NCBI GenBank assembly: GCA_046546095.1 | Contig: JBKGYK010000006.1 | Coordinates: 1 to 56,744 of the forward strand | Length of the DNA: 56,744 nucleotides | Source of the DNA: JAQIBY01 sp046546095 | GTDB lineage: Bacteria > Bacteroidota > Bacteroidia > Bacteroidales > ML635J-15 | Direction of reading: 5' to 3' | Position numbers and translations under genes: made by a program | Shown: positions 36,517-45,368 of the stretch, piece by piece | Layout of the letters: each line of letters starts with the position of its first letter | Numbering within the stretch: position 1 is the stretch's first letter | Notes under the pieces: generated by a model | What the model was told of the DNA's origin: nothing | Database searches by the model: none | Seen by the model: the letters and a program-made list of their open reading frames with translations, nothing else

Positions 36517-39500
36517 TTAAAAATTCAACTGTACACCCAGACGAATTGTACGCGGTAAACTGTAATTGTATGGGCTGTTAATATACATGGAATAATAATT
36601 TCTGTAGGATTCCTCACTGTTTTGGGTAGAAATGGCATCCTGGTAATCGGAATGGCTCAGATATCCATCATCATCCGGGTTACCTGTGTACGGATAAACA
36701 TCCAGTACGTTTTTGGCATCCAGCAAGTTAGAAATTTCCAAATAAACATTCAGAAAAGCGTATTTGGCTTTTGAACCTGCCTCTTCATCTTCTTCTTTCA
36801 ATGTCAATTGTACATCCCTGTCCAGACGCATATTTATTGTTGTACGCCAGGGTTTACGTGAACCGTTGAGAGACCCGACAAGAACACCGTTTCTTGGTCT
36901 GGTTTCGCGGGAATAAGGAGAACCTGAACCGGAATTAACTGTAAAATTGATACCGGTATTGGCGAGGAAATTTGTCCCAAACCATTTGGGTCCGTCGTAT
37001 GGAGTACCCTTGGCTTTACCACCAAATCGATAATCAAGTGTTAGCACAAAATTATGACGCTGGTCGAAATTCAAAGGAATGGTAGTTCTCAGATTTGGCT
37101 GATCTGATTTAATAATATTAACACCAGACTCAAAGGAAGACCCTGTACCATTAGCAAATTGAAGTGTGTATGATGCACGCATGGATACATTGCCTGTTCT
37201 TCTGAGATCATATGTACCGGTAAATCCTTTTACTGTACCAAAATCGATATTGCCATAGGTGTAGTAATCACTGGGATAAGCACCAAGGACGGCAATGGCC
37301 TGCTGCATATCACGCATTTCGCGATAGAAGGCCGAGAGCTTAAGTGAAGAGGAGTTTCCAAGTTTTTGCTGATATCCCAATTCATAATCGATGGTTTTCT
37401 CTGTGGTCTGATTTGGATTGCTGATCGGATCGCTTCTTACCTGGCGAATATACAGATACTGAATCGGATTCAATCTTGCATTATACGTAGGTCTTTTTGA
37501 CAGGATGTCATAATGAGCGAAAAACAATGCTTCGTCAGAAATCGGGAAAGAAAATGCCACACGTGGCATCACAGTTATTTGTGGTGTATAATCTTCAAAA
37601 GCATTTGTGTTCAGTTCATCATCACTGACAACATAAGGAGAGATACCGGTTGATCCACTGATATCCTCAGGGTTTTGTGTTTCGGTTCCATCCGCTAAAT
37701 ACCAACGGTCACCATTACGGAAACCATTGATTCTTGAGGGGTTTGATACGTCGTCAACGTAAACAATTGCATCATCAGCAACATTTCCGGGGACAGATGA
37801 TTCTTCAAGAACATTGGCCGGATCAACTTCTCCTGTAATTTCTCCAACACTGTATGCATCGGTAAACAAATACTGGTCTTTCAGCACACGCTGATTTGCA
37901 TCATATCTGTCAACACGTACACCCACGTTAAAAATAAGGTCTTTAAAAGAAAATTTATCCTGAATATACCCTGCCACATAATTGGGTCTGAATGATCCGA
38001 CAGGTCTTGTCAGGTTTCCGTAATCATCTGTGGCTGTAAAGAAATCATCTAAACTGGGATCATAATCAAGTTTTTCTCCTGTATGATCAAAGCCGTAATA
38101 AGTAACATATGAGTTACCCTGATTCAGCAATTCACTGGCGGAGAAATAAGAAATGTCAAACTCACTGGGATCATAGGAATCAACATCTACCCAATCGAGG
38201 CTGTTTGTCGGAATTCCAAGATGTTCTCTGAATTTGATATCAAATAAAGCCTGTTGAGATTCATTAAAAAGTCGTGGATAGTTGATTGTGTCCTGGAAAA
38301 CACCATTTGCATCATATACAGGATCAGGATTGTTAAGGTCACGCTCCATAATATGGCTGTTCATAAGGTCTTCAGCCAGGCCCCATAAGCCAAAAGGAGA
38401 CAATCCGTAATAATTATCATCACGCTGTTCAAACTCGAAGCCCAGTGAAATTTCATGATCTCCAGCATCAGCCACACCATTAGCAGCGATACGGATCTGA
38501 TTGTTATCCCTTTTGGTATAGGAATTATAGGGCATGCCGGGGCTGGAGTACAAGCCGTAAACTGATGAAGGACCATTACCATTCAACAAGCCACCACCCT
38601 GGATGACATTGTTTCTGGTGAGCGGACCCATATCTCCGAAATAATCAAAAAACTGCTCGGAATAGGTTGCCAGCTCTGGGTTCTTATTTCCACTTTCAAA
38701 ATCGTCTATTCCATAGTAGAAAGTTTCATGTACCCAGCCTTCAAGATTACTTACTGTATCTTCTCCCCATTCGTAGAATTTGCTTACATCTGTATTATAT
38801 TTCCCAATGTAACCATAATCAAAGAAATTATCTTTATGAGTCATATCCTGAGTAAGACTTGATACGTTGGCATAATCCGCCTGAATTGAATAATAGGCAT
38901 TTTTTATCAGCCTGTCATCACTCTCTTCGTCTTCTTCCCGGTCGGGAGCTTTAAATTTTTGTGTCACCCTTGCATACAGCCTGTAGTTACTGTATATCTG
39001 CTGACCGTTGTTGTCGGAATTAAAAAGTGAGTTTGCATAACTATAAATACGCTGGTTTCGGTAATCCATATTACCACCAAGTGTAAAATTGAGGTTTTTA
39101 ATGGGTTGGAAATCAACCTTACCTGAAAGGTTAACCTGCAATCTTTCAGCATTGGGTCTTGTATCAACGTTTTTAAATGCATCCTCTGTCAGGAATTCTG
39201 CATTCTGATAAATCACGGGAATTCCGCTATTTGTTGGTCTCACTCTGAGGGGGTTTTGAGCGATTGAGTCGCGGACATCATCTTTGGCACGCCATACGCC
39301 GATAGCTGAAGGGCTTCCATCCTGTGTATACTCTACTTCGGATGAGAAAAGGAAACCGGCAACTGTCTGTTTGCGATCTGAGCCGGGGACTTCTTTGGAC
39401 CAGATGGGCCCGGACAACATAAGTCCACCCAGGTTGTATCCGTACGGATCAAGAAACTGAGAAGTCACAGCTTCTACACCACCGAAGTATTTACTGGTTG

Positions 39501-40173
39501 GTCCTTTGGTTGTTACAGAGATAATACCACCTGTGGCATCACCGTACTTGGCAGCCACACCACCGGTTACAACGGATATCTGTTCAACAGCGGATTTAGG
39601 TACTGAGCTGGAGCCCCTGATTTTCACACCATCCACATAATAAACAGTTGCTTCGGAACGGGCGCCACGGATACTTCCAACTTCTCCGTCTTCTGAATAG
39701 ACACCACCAACTGTTGTAGCGACAGCATCCGCAGACCGGCCAGGCATTTTGGCAATATCATCAGAGGAAACGGTACCGCCCGATTCTGTCTGGTCTTTTG
39801 AAATCAGAGGCACTTTATATTCTTTTACTTCAACTTCATCCAGTACCTCAGCGGAAGCTTTAAGTTCAAAATCCTGAAAGGTTATTTTCCCTGCAGGTAT
39901 CTGAACATTAGTATATTGCAATGTTGCATAACCAACATAAGAAGCCTTAACGTCATACCTCCCTGCCGGAATTGGTTTGATCTGATATTTTCCATCAAAA
40001 TCTGTCATTCCACCGGCAACGGTATTACCGTTCTCTTCAATACTCACGTTGGCGAAAGGGATAGGCTCGCCAGTTTCTTCCTCCAGCACCTTTCCTTGTA
40101 ATGTACCGGACTGAGCGAATGCACTTACGCTTATCATAAGTGCCGCAAAACCAAAAATTAATCTCCGTAGCAT
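36517..40173 (-). CDS. TonB-dependent outer-membrane receptor with carboxypeptidase-regulatory-like domain
   Basis: The 1218-residue protein has a signal peptide (to AFAQ), a CarboxypepD_reg-like beta-sandwich at about 22-110 (GKVLEEETGEPIPFANVSI), a plug domain at about 125-235 (SADAVATTVGGVYS, VYYVDGVKIRGSS, VVTGGVAAKYGDATGGIISV) and a 22-strand-type barrel ending in RLGVQLNF. It resembles SusC-like and OAR-like receptors, which take up large ligands using TonB energy, but no SusD lipoprotein is adjacent. The gene heads the run TonB receptor, giant protein 3, PorV-like, with a clear promoter. The partner surface protein may act where SusD normally does; this is inference. Confidence 0.92.
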   Translation of the reverse strand: MLRRLIFGFAALMISVSAFAQSGTLQGKVLEEETGEPIPFANVSIEENGNTVAGGMTDFDGKYQIKPIPAGRYDVKASYVGYATLQYTNVQIPAGKITFQDFELKASAEVLDEVEVKEYKVPLISKDQTESGGTVSSDDIAKMPGRSADAVATTVGGVYSEDGEVGSIRGARSEATVYYVDGVKIRGSSSVPKSAVEQISVVTGGVAAKYGDATGGIISVTTKGPTSKYFGGVEAVTSQFLDPYGYNLGGLMLSGPIWSKEVPGSDRKQTVAGFLFSSEVEYTQDGSPSAIGVWRAKDDVRDSIAQNPLRVRPTNSGIPVIYQNAEFLTEDAFKNVDTRPNAERLQVNLSGKVDFQPIKNLNFTLGGNMDYRNQRIYSYANSLFNSDNNGQQIYSNYRLYARVTQKFKAPDREEDEESDDRLIKNAYYSIQADYANVSSLTQDMTHKDNFFDYGYIGKYNTDVSKFYEWGEDTVSNLEGWVHETFYYGIDDFESGNKNPELATYSEQFFDYFGDMGPLTRNNVIQGGGLLNGNGPSSVYGLYSSPGMPYNSYTKRDNNQIRIAANGVADAGDHEISLGFEFEQRDDNYYGLSPFGLWGLAEDLMNSHIMERDLNNPDPVYDANGVFQDTINYPRLFNESQQALFDIKFREHLGIPTNSLDWVDVDSYDPSEFDISYFSASELLNQGNSYVTYYGFDHTGEKLDYDPSLDDFFTATDDYGNLTRPVGSFRPNYVAGYIQDKFSFKDLIFNVGVRVDRYDANQRVLKDQYLFTDAYSVGEITGEVDPANVLEESSVPGNVADDAIVYVDDVSNPSRINGFRNGDRWYLADGTETQNPEDISGSTGISPYVVSDDELNTNAFEDYTPQITVMPRVAFSFPISDEALFFAHYDILSKRPTYNARLNPIQYLYIRQVRSDPISNPNQTTEKTIDYELGYQQKLGNSSSLKLSAFYREMRDMQQAIAVLGAYPSDYYTYGNIDFGTVKGFTGTYDLRRTGNVSMRASYTLQFANGTGSSFESGVNIIKSDQPNLRTTIPLNFDQRHNFVLTLDYRFGGKAKGTPYDGPKWFGTNFLANTGINFTVNSGSGSPYSRETRPRNGVLVGSLNGSRKPWRTTINMRLDRDVQLTLKEEDEEAGSKAKYAFLNVYLEISNLLDAKNVLDVYPYTGNPDDDGYLSHSDYQDAISTQNSEESYRNYYSMYINSPYNYSLPRTIRLGVQLNF

Positions 40174-40221
40174 AACTTTATCTTTATATTAACTTATACT
40201 TAACCCATGTTAAAGAAAGCG

Positions 40222-40251
40222 TAAATATAACTTACAAAACTGTCCGAACAA
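40222..40251 (-). promoter_or_regulatory. Promoter of the TonB receptor operon
   Basis: The minus strand reads TTG (40249-40251), 19 bases and TATATTTA (40222-40229). The -7 box is the same variant used by the two giant genes downstream. The leader to the ATG at 40173 is about 45 bases. Confidence 0.55.
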
Positions 40252-40273
40252 AAAATAAATCAAAAAAACCCAT

Positions 40274-40723
40274 TTAAAAATATTTTGTGTTGATAATTTC
40301 TGAATAAATCACCGCTTTTTTGATATCAAAGCTTTTGGCAAGCATTGCCGCCTCCGCCTTGCTCTTATGAGCTCTTTTGCCTGGTATCACCTGCTTATAG
40401 CCTTGTCTGGTGTCATTATTGATATCCGGCGATTTTGGCGATTTTTGCAGCCAGTTGTCAGATTTTTCTTCAATTTCATTGTCAACCGTTGGGTATACAT
40501 TCCCGCTTTCTTCATTTTTTCTTCTCTCCTCATATGATTGCTGCAAATTTCCGGGGTCCCTTGCATCTTCAAGACCCTCCTCATCAAATATGGCCCGTGC
40601 GTTTTCGCTGGGCAGCGTGGCATTCTGCTTTTGTTTGTTCTTTTTGGACAATGCACTAACAAGAGGTGCGACAACCACAAAAGCAATGACGAGTAAAAAA
40701 TTAATAATGTCTCCAAGTTCCAT
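40274..40723 (-). CDS. Small single-pass membrane protein, conserved hypothetical
   Basis: The 149-residue protein has one N-terminal membrane helix (about 5-25, IINFLLVIAFVVVAPLVSAL), a charged and probably disordered middle, and a C-terminal block SFDIKKAVIYSEIINTKYF. A closing motif of this kind (KKAVIYSEIL..KY) recurs in small Bacteroidota membrane proteins, which have no known function. The N-terminus lies outside or in the membrane and the tail in the cytoplasm by the positive-inside rule (KKNKQK after the helix). It begins 3 bases after the next gene's stop and is cotranscribed with it. Confidence 0.7.
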   Translation of the reverse strand: MELGDIINFLLVIAFVVVAPLVSALSKKNKQKQNATLPSENARAIFDEEGLEDARDPGNLQQSYEERRKNEESGNVYPTVDNEIEEKSDNWLQKSPKSPDINNDTRQGYKQVIPGKRAHKSKAEAAMLAKSFDIKKAVIYSEIINTKYF

Positions 40724-40726
40724 AAT

Positions 40727-41116
40727 CTAAGGCTTATTTTTTTTAGTAAACCATCTCTTCCAAAAGGCTTTCTTTCTGCTGCTGTTTTTCATAGCTTCCC
40801 TTTCAGACTTTTTCATCCGGCGATGTACTTTTTTTCCGTTTACCATATCTGTACTACCACCGGAAACCTTTTTTCTGTATTTTTTCAAAGCACGACGATG
40901 TTCTCGCTCACGTTGTCTGGCAAGTTTCTCCTGTTTTCGCTCAGCTTTTTTCACTTGCCTGTCTTCGTAACGCTCCTGAGCGGTCCGACGTTGCTTGCGT
41001 TTTTTGTGTTTTTGCTCAATCGAATATCGATTTTGTGCATTAAGCATTCCAGCATCCGGTGTAACCAGCGGTGCAAACCAGGTCAGAAATATGCTTATCA
41101 CTAAAATTTTTTTCAT
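40727..41116 (-). CDS. Small exported Lys/Arg-rich protein
   Basis: From the ATG at 41116 (MKKILVISIFLTWFAPLVTPD) this is a 129-residue protein with a signal-like hydrophobic start and a body that is almost wholly basic and helical (KKRKQRRTAQERYEDRQVKK, REREHRRALKKYRKK). No domain is recognised; it may bind nucleic acid or polyanionic envelope polymers, which is a guess from charge alone. An upstream start at 41134 would add six residues ahead of the signal. It leads the two-gene unit with the small membrane protein. Confidence 0.6.
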   Translation of the reverse strand: MKKILVISIFLTWFAPLVTPDAGMLNAQNRYSIEQKHKKRKQRRTAQERYEDRQVKKAERKQEKLARQREREHRRALKKYRKKVSGGSTDMVNGKKVHRRMKKSEREAMKNSSRKKAFWKRWFTKKNKP

Positions 41117-41150
41117 ATTTTTACGTTCACACAAAACCGATTATGAGCAT

Positions 41151-41585
41151 ATGCGAATTTTAACAAATATATTGAAAAATATGATTCTGCCAACACTGAT
41201 TTTAATCAGCATGTCGCAATGTAAGAATCAGGATGATTATATTCCGGAGGTTGTTTTCAATTATTATATTGATTTAAATTCGGTGCAATACAATAGTCTG
41301 AAAATACCCGGCAACGCAGAATATTTAAATGTAGCAGGATACCGGGGCGTGATTATCCACTGTAATTATACAGATGAATATGTGGCATTTGAAAGAGCCT
41401 GCCCCTATCATCCTGATGCTGAAGGAGCAAGGGTGGAAATTGATTCCACAGGAAACGCAAGCTGTCCGGTATGCGAATCTGAATTTTCTCTCTATGATGG
41501 TTCCATATTACAAGGCCCTGCAGAGTATCCATTAAAATGGTATAACACTGATTTACAAGGCAACAGACTATACGTTTACAATTAA
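41151..41585 (+). CDS. Rieske-like [2Fe-2S] lipoprotein with altered ligand motifs
   Basis: From the ATG at 41151 the product is 144 residues: a hydrophobic start with a possible lipid cysteine at 24 (LISMSQC, a weak lipobox), a beta-rich middle, and a Rieske-type fold at about 60-144. Canonical Rieske proteins bind the cluster with C-x-H and C-x2-H. Here the pairs read CPYH (C84, H87) and CPVC (C105, C108), followed by SEFSLYDGSILQGPAEYPL, which is a good match to the Rieske loop. A longer frame starting at 40995 is rejected because it has no signal and overlaps the divergent gene. Electron partner is unknown. It stands alone, ended by a strong terminator. Confidence 0.72.
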   Translation: MRILTNILKNMILPTLILISMSQCKNQDDYIPEVVFNYYIDLNSVQYNSLKIPGNAEYLNVAGYRGVIIHCNYTDEYVAFERACPYHPDAEGARVEIDSTGNASCPVCESEFSLYDGSILQGPAEYPLKWYNTDLQGNRLYVYN

Positions 41586-41653
41586 ACCCGCTTTGTAAAA
41601 GCCCTGAGATTTTCATATTTGTAAATTTCCTGAACATCCTCCGGGAATAAGCC

Positions 41654-41695
41654 AAAAAAAATGCGTTTACTTTTTTCAGGTAAACGCATTTTTTT
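41654..41695. terminator. Bidirectional intrinsic terminator between convergent genes
   Basis: Arms AAAATGCGTTTAC and GTAAACGCATTTT are perfectly complementary around a 9-base loop, flanked by an A-run on the left and a T-run on the right. It serves the Rieske-like gene on the plus strand and ahcY on the minus strand. Confidence 0.92.
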
Positions 41696-41714
41696 GATTT
41701 TATTTTTTTCACAA

Positions 41715-43133
41715 TCAATAACGATAATGATCTGATTTGTAAGGTCCGTTTTTTGGAACACCCAGATACTCTGCCTGTTCTTCGGTCATCTCTGTAAGCT
41801 TCACGCCCAACTGGGGTAAATGCAAGCGGGCAACTTCTTCGTCAAGCCTTTTTGGCAGGCGGTATACATCATTTTCCAGATCATTCTGCCAGAGTTCCAT
41901 TTGAGCAAGTGTCTGGTTTGAGAATGAGTTGCTCATCACAAATGATGGATGACCGGTTGCGCAACCCAGATTTACCAGGCGGCCTTCAGCAAGCAGATAA
42001 ATTGAGTGACCATCATCAAAATTGTATCTGTCAACCTGAGGTTTGATGTTTTCTTTTGTTACATCGCTACGGCGTTCCATGGCTGCAACCTGAATTTCAT
42101 TATCAAAATGACCAATGTTACAGACAATGGACTGGTCTTTCATGCCGGCCATGTGATCAGCAGTAATAACATCCTTGTTCCCGGTTGCAGTGACAAAAAT
42201 GCTAGCCTCTTTCAGGGCATCCTCGATGGTGGTAACTTCAAACCCTTCCATTACTGCCTGCAGGGCACAAATGGGATCAATTTCTGTAACCATAACACGG
42301 GCACCAAATCCTCTGAGTGACTGGGCAGAACCTTTGCCAACATCACCATAACCAAGAATACAAACCGTTTTACCTGCAACCATTACATCTGTAGCACGCT
42401 TGATACCGTCCGCAAGAGACTCACGGCAACCATAGAGGTTATCAAATTTTGATTTTGTCACCGAGTCGTTTACATTGATGGCAGGAAAATTCAGTGTGCC
42501 GGCTTCCATCATTTGATACAAGCGGTGAACACCTGTGGTTGTTTCTTCTGAAACCCCTTTGATGTCTTTGGCCATTTTCCGGAAGTGCTTTTCATCATGT
42601 TCAAAAACCCGCTTCAGCAGCAGACGAATCTCTTCTTCTTCCTCAACATCAGAGCTTTTTTCGTACAGAGCTGGGTTTTGTTCCATCTCGGCTCCTTTGT
42701 GCACCATGAGTGTAGCATCGCCACCATCATCCACGATGAGATGCGGCCCTTTTCCATCCGGCCATGTTAAAGCCTGTAGCGTACACCACCAGTATTCCTC
42801 AAGGGTTTCGCCTTTCCAGGCAAATACAGGAACACCTGTTTCAGCTACAGCAGCGGCTGCATGATCCTGGGTGGAAAAGATATTACAGCTTGCCCAGCGA
42901 ACATCTGCGCCAAGTGCGGTAAGGGTTTCAATCAGTACTGCAGTTTGAACAGTCATGTGCAGTGAACCGGTAATCCTGGCACCTTTCAACGGCTTTTCAT
43001 CTGCGTGTTTTTTACGCAAACTCATTAGACCGGGCATTTCCTTTTCGGCAATTTCTATTTCTTTTCTGCCCCATCTGGCCAGACTGATATCCTTAATCTG
43101 ATAAGAATTTTTCGAAAACAAATCTTTTGTCAT
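41715..43133 (-). CDS. ahcY: Adenosylhomocysteinase
   Basis: The enzyme splits S-adenosylhomocysteine, the by-product of SAM methylation, into adenosine and homocysteine using bound NAD. The 472-residue protein has the NAD loop GYGDVGKGSAQSLRGFG, the substrate-site blocks GARITGSLHMTVQTAVLIET and NVNDSVTKSKFDN, the late block MSNSFSNQTLAQMELW, and the near-universal C-terminus PYKSDHYRY. It follows ribF by 7 bases in one operon. The pathway link with ribF is not obvious; both are housekeeping genes. Confidence 0.97.
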   Translation of the reverse strand: MTKDLFSKNSYQIKDISLARWGRKEIEIAEKEMPGLMSLRKKHADEKPLKGARITGSLHMTVQTAVLIETLTALGADVRWASCNIFSTQDHAAAAVAETGVPVFAWKGETLEEYWWCTLQALTWPDGKGPHLIVDDGGDATLMVHKGAEMEQNPALYEKSSDVEEEEEIRLLLKRVFEHDEKHFRKMAKDIKGVSEETTTGVHRLYQMMEAGTLNFPAINVNDSVTKSKFDNLYGCRESLADGIKRATDVMVAGKTVCILGYGDVGKGSAQSLRGFGARVMVTEIDPICALQAVMEGFEVTTIEDALKEASIFVTATGNKDVITADHMAGMKDQSIVCNIGHFDNEIQVAAMERRSDVTKENIKPQVDRYNFDDGHSIYLLAEGRLVNLGCATGHPSFVMSNSFSNQTLAQMELWQNDLENDVYRLPKRLDEEVARLHLPQLGVKLTEMTEEQAEYLGVPKNGPYKSDHYRY

Positions 43134-43140
43134 AAAACAA

Positions 43141-44091
43141 TTACTTTTTTGGAGCTACAAAATTAGCATGAAAATATGTAATTATGAAATCTTTATCTTT
43201 GGCCAGTTGAGCCCTGAGCTCTTCAAGGCTATCAAAGCGCTTTTCATCCCTGATCTTTTTAAAAAATTCCACTTTCACGTATTGGTTATATATGTCAAAT
43301 CTTTCGCCGGGCATGTGTACTTCCAGATAGATATCACTGCCATTTTCCTCAACAGTGGGTCGGTAACCTATGTTCATCATCCCGGCATACACCATATTAT
43401 TAATGGTACATGTAACAGCATAAACACCGACAGCAGGAATAAGTTTATCCACACTGTCAACCTTTATATTTGCCGTGGGAAAGCCCAGGCTTCGGCCAAG
43501 CTTATTTCCTTCCACTACATGGCCAAACAAGGCATAGGGATAATCAAGTAAAGCCGCAGCAGATTCCACTGCCCCCCTGACAAGAAACTCACGTATGCTT
43601 GTTGAGCTTACCTCTTCCCCAAAACCCGGAATGCGTACAAAATCCATACCCATCTTCTCAACTATGGTATCAACAGGCATCTCATTGCTTGTCATTTTAC
43701 CAAAACGGTTATTGAAACCCATGGCCACAGCCTTAATGTTGAGTTTATTCTCAAGCAGGTAAGTCAAAAACTCACTGGCAGTTTTGTCAAGAAGTTCTCT
43801 GGTAGTCTGCAGGACAATGAAATGCTCAATGCCGAGACTCCTGATATGTGATTCTTTTTCAGCCAGGCTTGTCAGACACTTAAAATCTTTTTTTGCAATG
43901 ATTTTCCTCGGGTGCGGATACATACTGATCAGTACCGGAATCATCTTTCTTTTCCCGGCTTCCTCGACCATTTTTCTGATAAAGTACCTGTGCCCCTTGT
44001 GAACACCATCAAACATGCCAACAGTAATCATCACCGGCCGGCCATTCAGGGCTTCAATTATTCTGATATTTTCTGATTTCACTGACACCAT
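43141..44091 (-). CDS. ribF: Bifunctional riboflavin kinase/FAD synthetase
   Basis: RibF makes FMN from riboflavin and then FAD from FMN. The 316-residue protein has the N-terminal nucleotidyltransferase domain with TVGMFDGVHKGHRYFI (HxGH-like, around residues 22-37) and SSTSIREFLVRG, and the C-terminal flavokinase domain with LGRSLGFPTANIKVD, GVYAVTCTI and NIGYRPTVEENGSDIYLEVH. Length is usual. The start at 44091 is accepted. It heads the ribF-ahcY operon and is divergent from the thioredoxin lipoprotein gene. Confidence 0.96.
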   Translation of the reverse strand: MVSVKSENIRIIEALNGRPVMITVGMFDGVHKGHRYFIRKMVEEAGKRKMIPVLISMYPHPRKIIAKKDFKCLTSLAEKESHIRSLGIEHFIVLQTTRELLDKTASEFLTYLLENKLNIKAVAMGFNNRFGKMTSNEMPVDTIVEKMGMDFVRIPGFGEEVSSTSIREFLVRGAVESAAALLDYPYALFGHVVEGNKLGRSLGFPTANIKVDSVDKLIPAVGVYAVTCTINNMVYAGMMNIGYRPTVEENGSDIYLEVHMPGERFDIYNQYVKVEFFKKIRDEKRFDSLEELRAQLAKDKDFIITYFHANFVAPKK

Positions 44092-44165
44092 TAAACAATA
44101 TTCCGGTAAATTAGTTGTTATGTAAATATGTTATTTTGAGTTCATCTGAAATTTTATCCAAAACT

Positions 44166-45368
44166 ATGAAAAAAATCATCATTCCCTTGATTATGATTGC
44201 AGGGATTTTTACTTCCTGCAATAACTCTGCTGAGGAAAAAAAGCAAACAAAAACAGAAGACAGTGAAGCACTGACAATTAAAGGTCATATCTCTGACGGA
44301 GATGGTGACATGCTTTATTTTGAAAAACTAACTCCCAGTGATCTTAAGGCTCTGGATTCGGTTAAACTGGACAGTGATGGCAATTTTAGCTTTTCACACG
44401 ATGCTAAGGTAGTGGATTTATACAGGCTGAGGGTTGACAACGATGGCGTTTTCCTGGTTGGAAATCCGGGCGAAAACATAGAGTTTACTGTAAACAAAAG
44501 ACCCATATCCAGGCATTATGAGATTAGCGGATCATCAGAAAGTGAATTGGCCCGGGAAATGAATCAACACCTGGTGGATGCGGCAGATAAACTACAGGCC
44601 ATGGGTGAAGAATACAAAGCAGCCCAGAACAAATCTGAAGCAGAACAGCAGGAAATACTCGAGCGCCTGAATAAAGAAGCCAATCAGCTTATCGAAGAAG
44701 AAAAAGAATTTCTATCTGAGATGATCAGAGACAATGAAGAATCCATTTTTATTTATTTGGCCCTTTTCCAGCAACTGGGGCAAAATCCGGTTTTTGCTTA
44801 TCCCGAAGACGAAGACATGTTTGAATTTGTTTCTGCAAAACTTGAAGAACACAATCCGGAATCCCCCTTCACTAAAAGTCTGAAATCGGACATCACGAAA
44901 ATGAAACGACAGGCAGAAGAACAAGAAGGACCCGGTGCCGGATATGGTGTTGGGGATATGGCTCCTGACATTGCCATGGAAAATCCGGATGGCGTTACCA
45001 AAAACCTGCACTCCCTGCGTGGCAATTATGTCCTGCTTGATTTCTGGGCCGGATGGTGCCGCCCCTGCCGGATAGAGAATCCCAATCTGGTTTCCACCTA
45101 CAATAAATATAAATCCGAAAATTTCACTATCTTTCAGGTCTCACTTGACAAAGATCGTGAAACCTGGGTCGAGGCTATTGAAAAAGACAATTTATCCCAG
45201 TGGACACATGTAAGTGACCTGAAATACTGGAACAGTGAAGCTGCCCGGCAATATGGCGTCAAATCAATTCCGGCCAGTTTTTTATTAAACCCTGAAGGGG
45301 AAATAATAGCAACAAACTTAAGAGACGATGCTCTTGGTGAAAAACTTGAAGAAATATTCGGGCATTAA
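44166..45368 (+). CDS. TlpA-like thioredoxin lipoprotein with DUF4369-type N-terminal domain
   Basis: From the ATG at 44166 the product is 400 residues with a lipoprotein signal (MKKIIIPLIMIAGIFTSC, lipid cysteine 18). Residues about 35-140 form a beta-rich DUF4369-like domain (IKGHISDGDGDMLYFEKL). A helical linker rich in Glu and Lys (about 140-255) leads to a thioredoxin fold whose active site is WAGWCRPC (C298, C301). Such proteins are membrane-tethered thiol oxidoreductases facing the periplasm. The longer frame from 44115 lacks a proper signal and is not used. The last 41 bases overlap the M1 peptidase gene, suggesting coupling. Confidence 0.88.
   Translation: MKKIIIPLIMIAGIFTSCNNSAEEKKQTKTEDSEALTIKGHISDGDGDMLYFEKLTPSDLKALDSVKLDSDGNFSFSHDAKVVDLYRLRVDNDGVFLVGNPGENIEFTVNKRPISRHYEISGSSESELAREMNQHLVDAADKLQAMGEEYKAAQNKSEAEQQEILERLNKEANQLIEEEKEFLSEMIRDNEESIFIYLALFQQLGQNPVFAYPEDEDMFEFVSAKLEEHNPESPFTKSLKSDITKMKRQAEEQEGPGAGYGVGDMAPDIAMENPDGVTKNLHSLRGNYVLLDFWAGWCRPCRIENPNLVSTYNKYKSENFTIFQVSLDKDRETWVEAIEKDNLSQWTHVSDLKYWNSEAARQYGVKSIPASFLLNPEGEIIATNLRDDALGEKLEEIFGH

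Noticed and set aside
40995..41150. 52-residue extension of the Rieske-like protein
   Set aside because: It overlaps the divergent basic protein gene, lacks a signal peptide and would bury the lipoprotein-type start at 41151.
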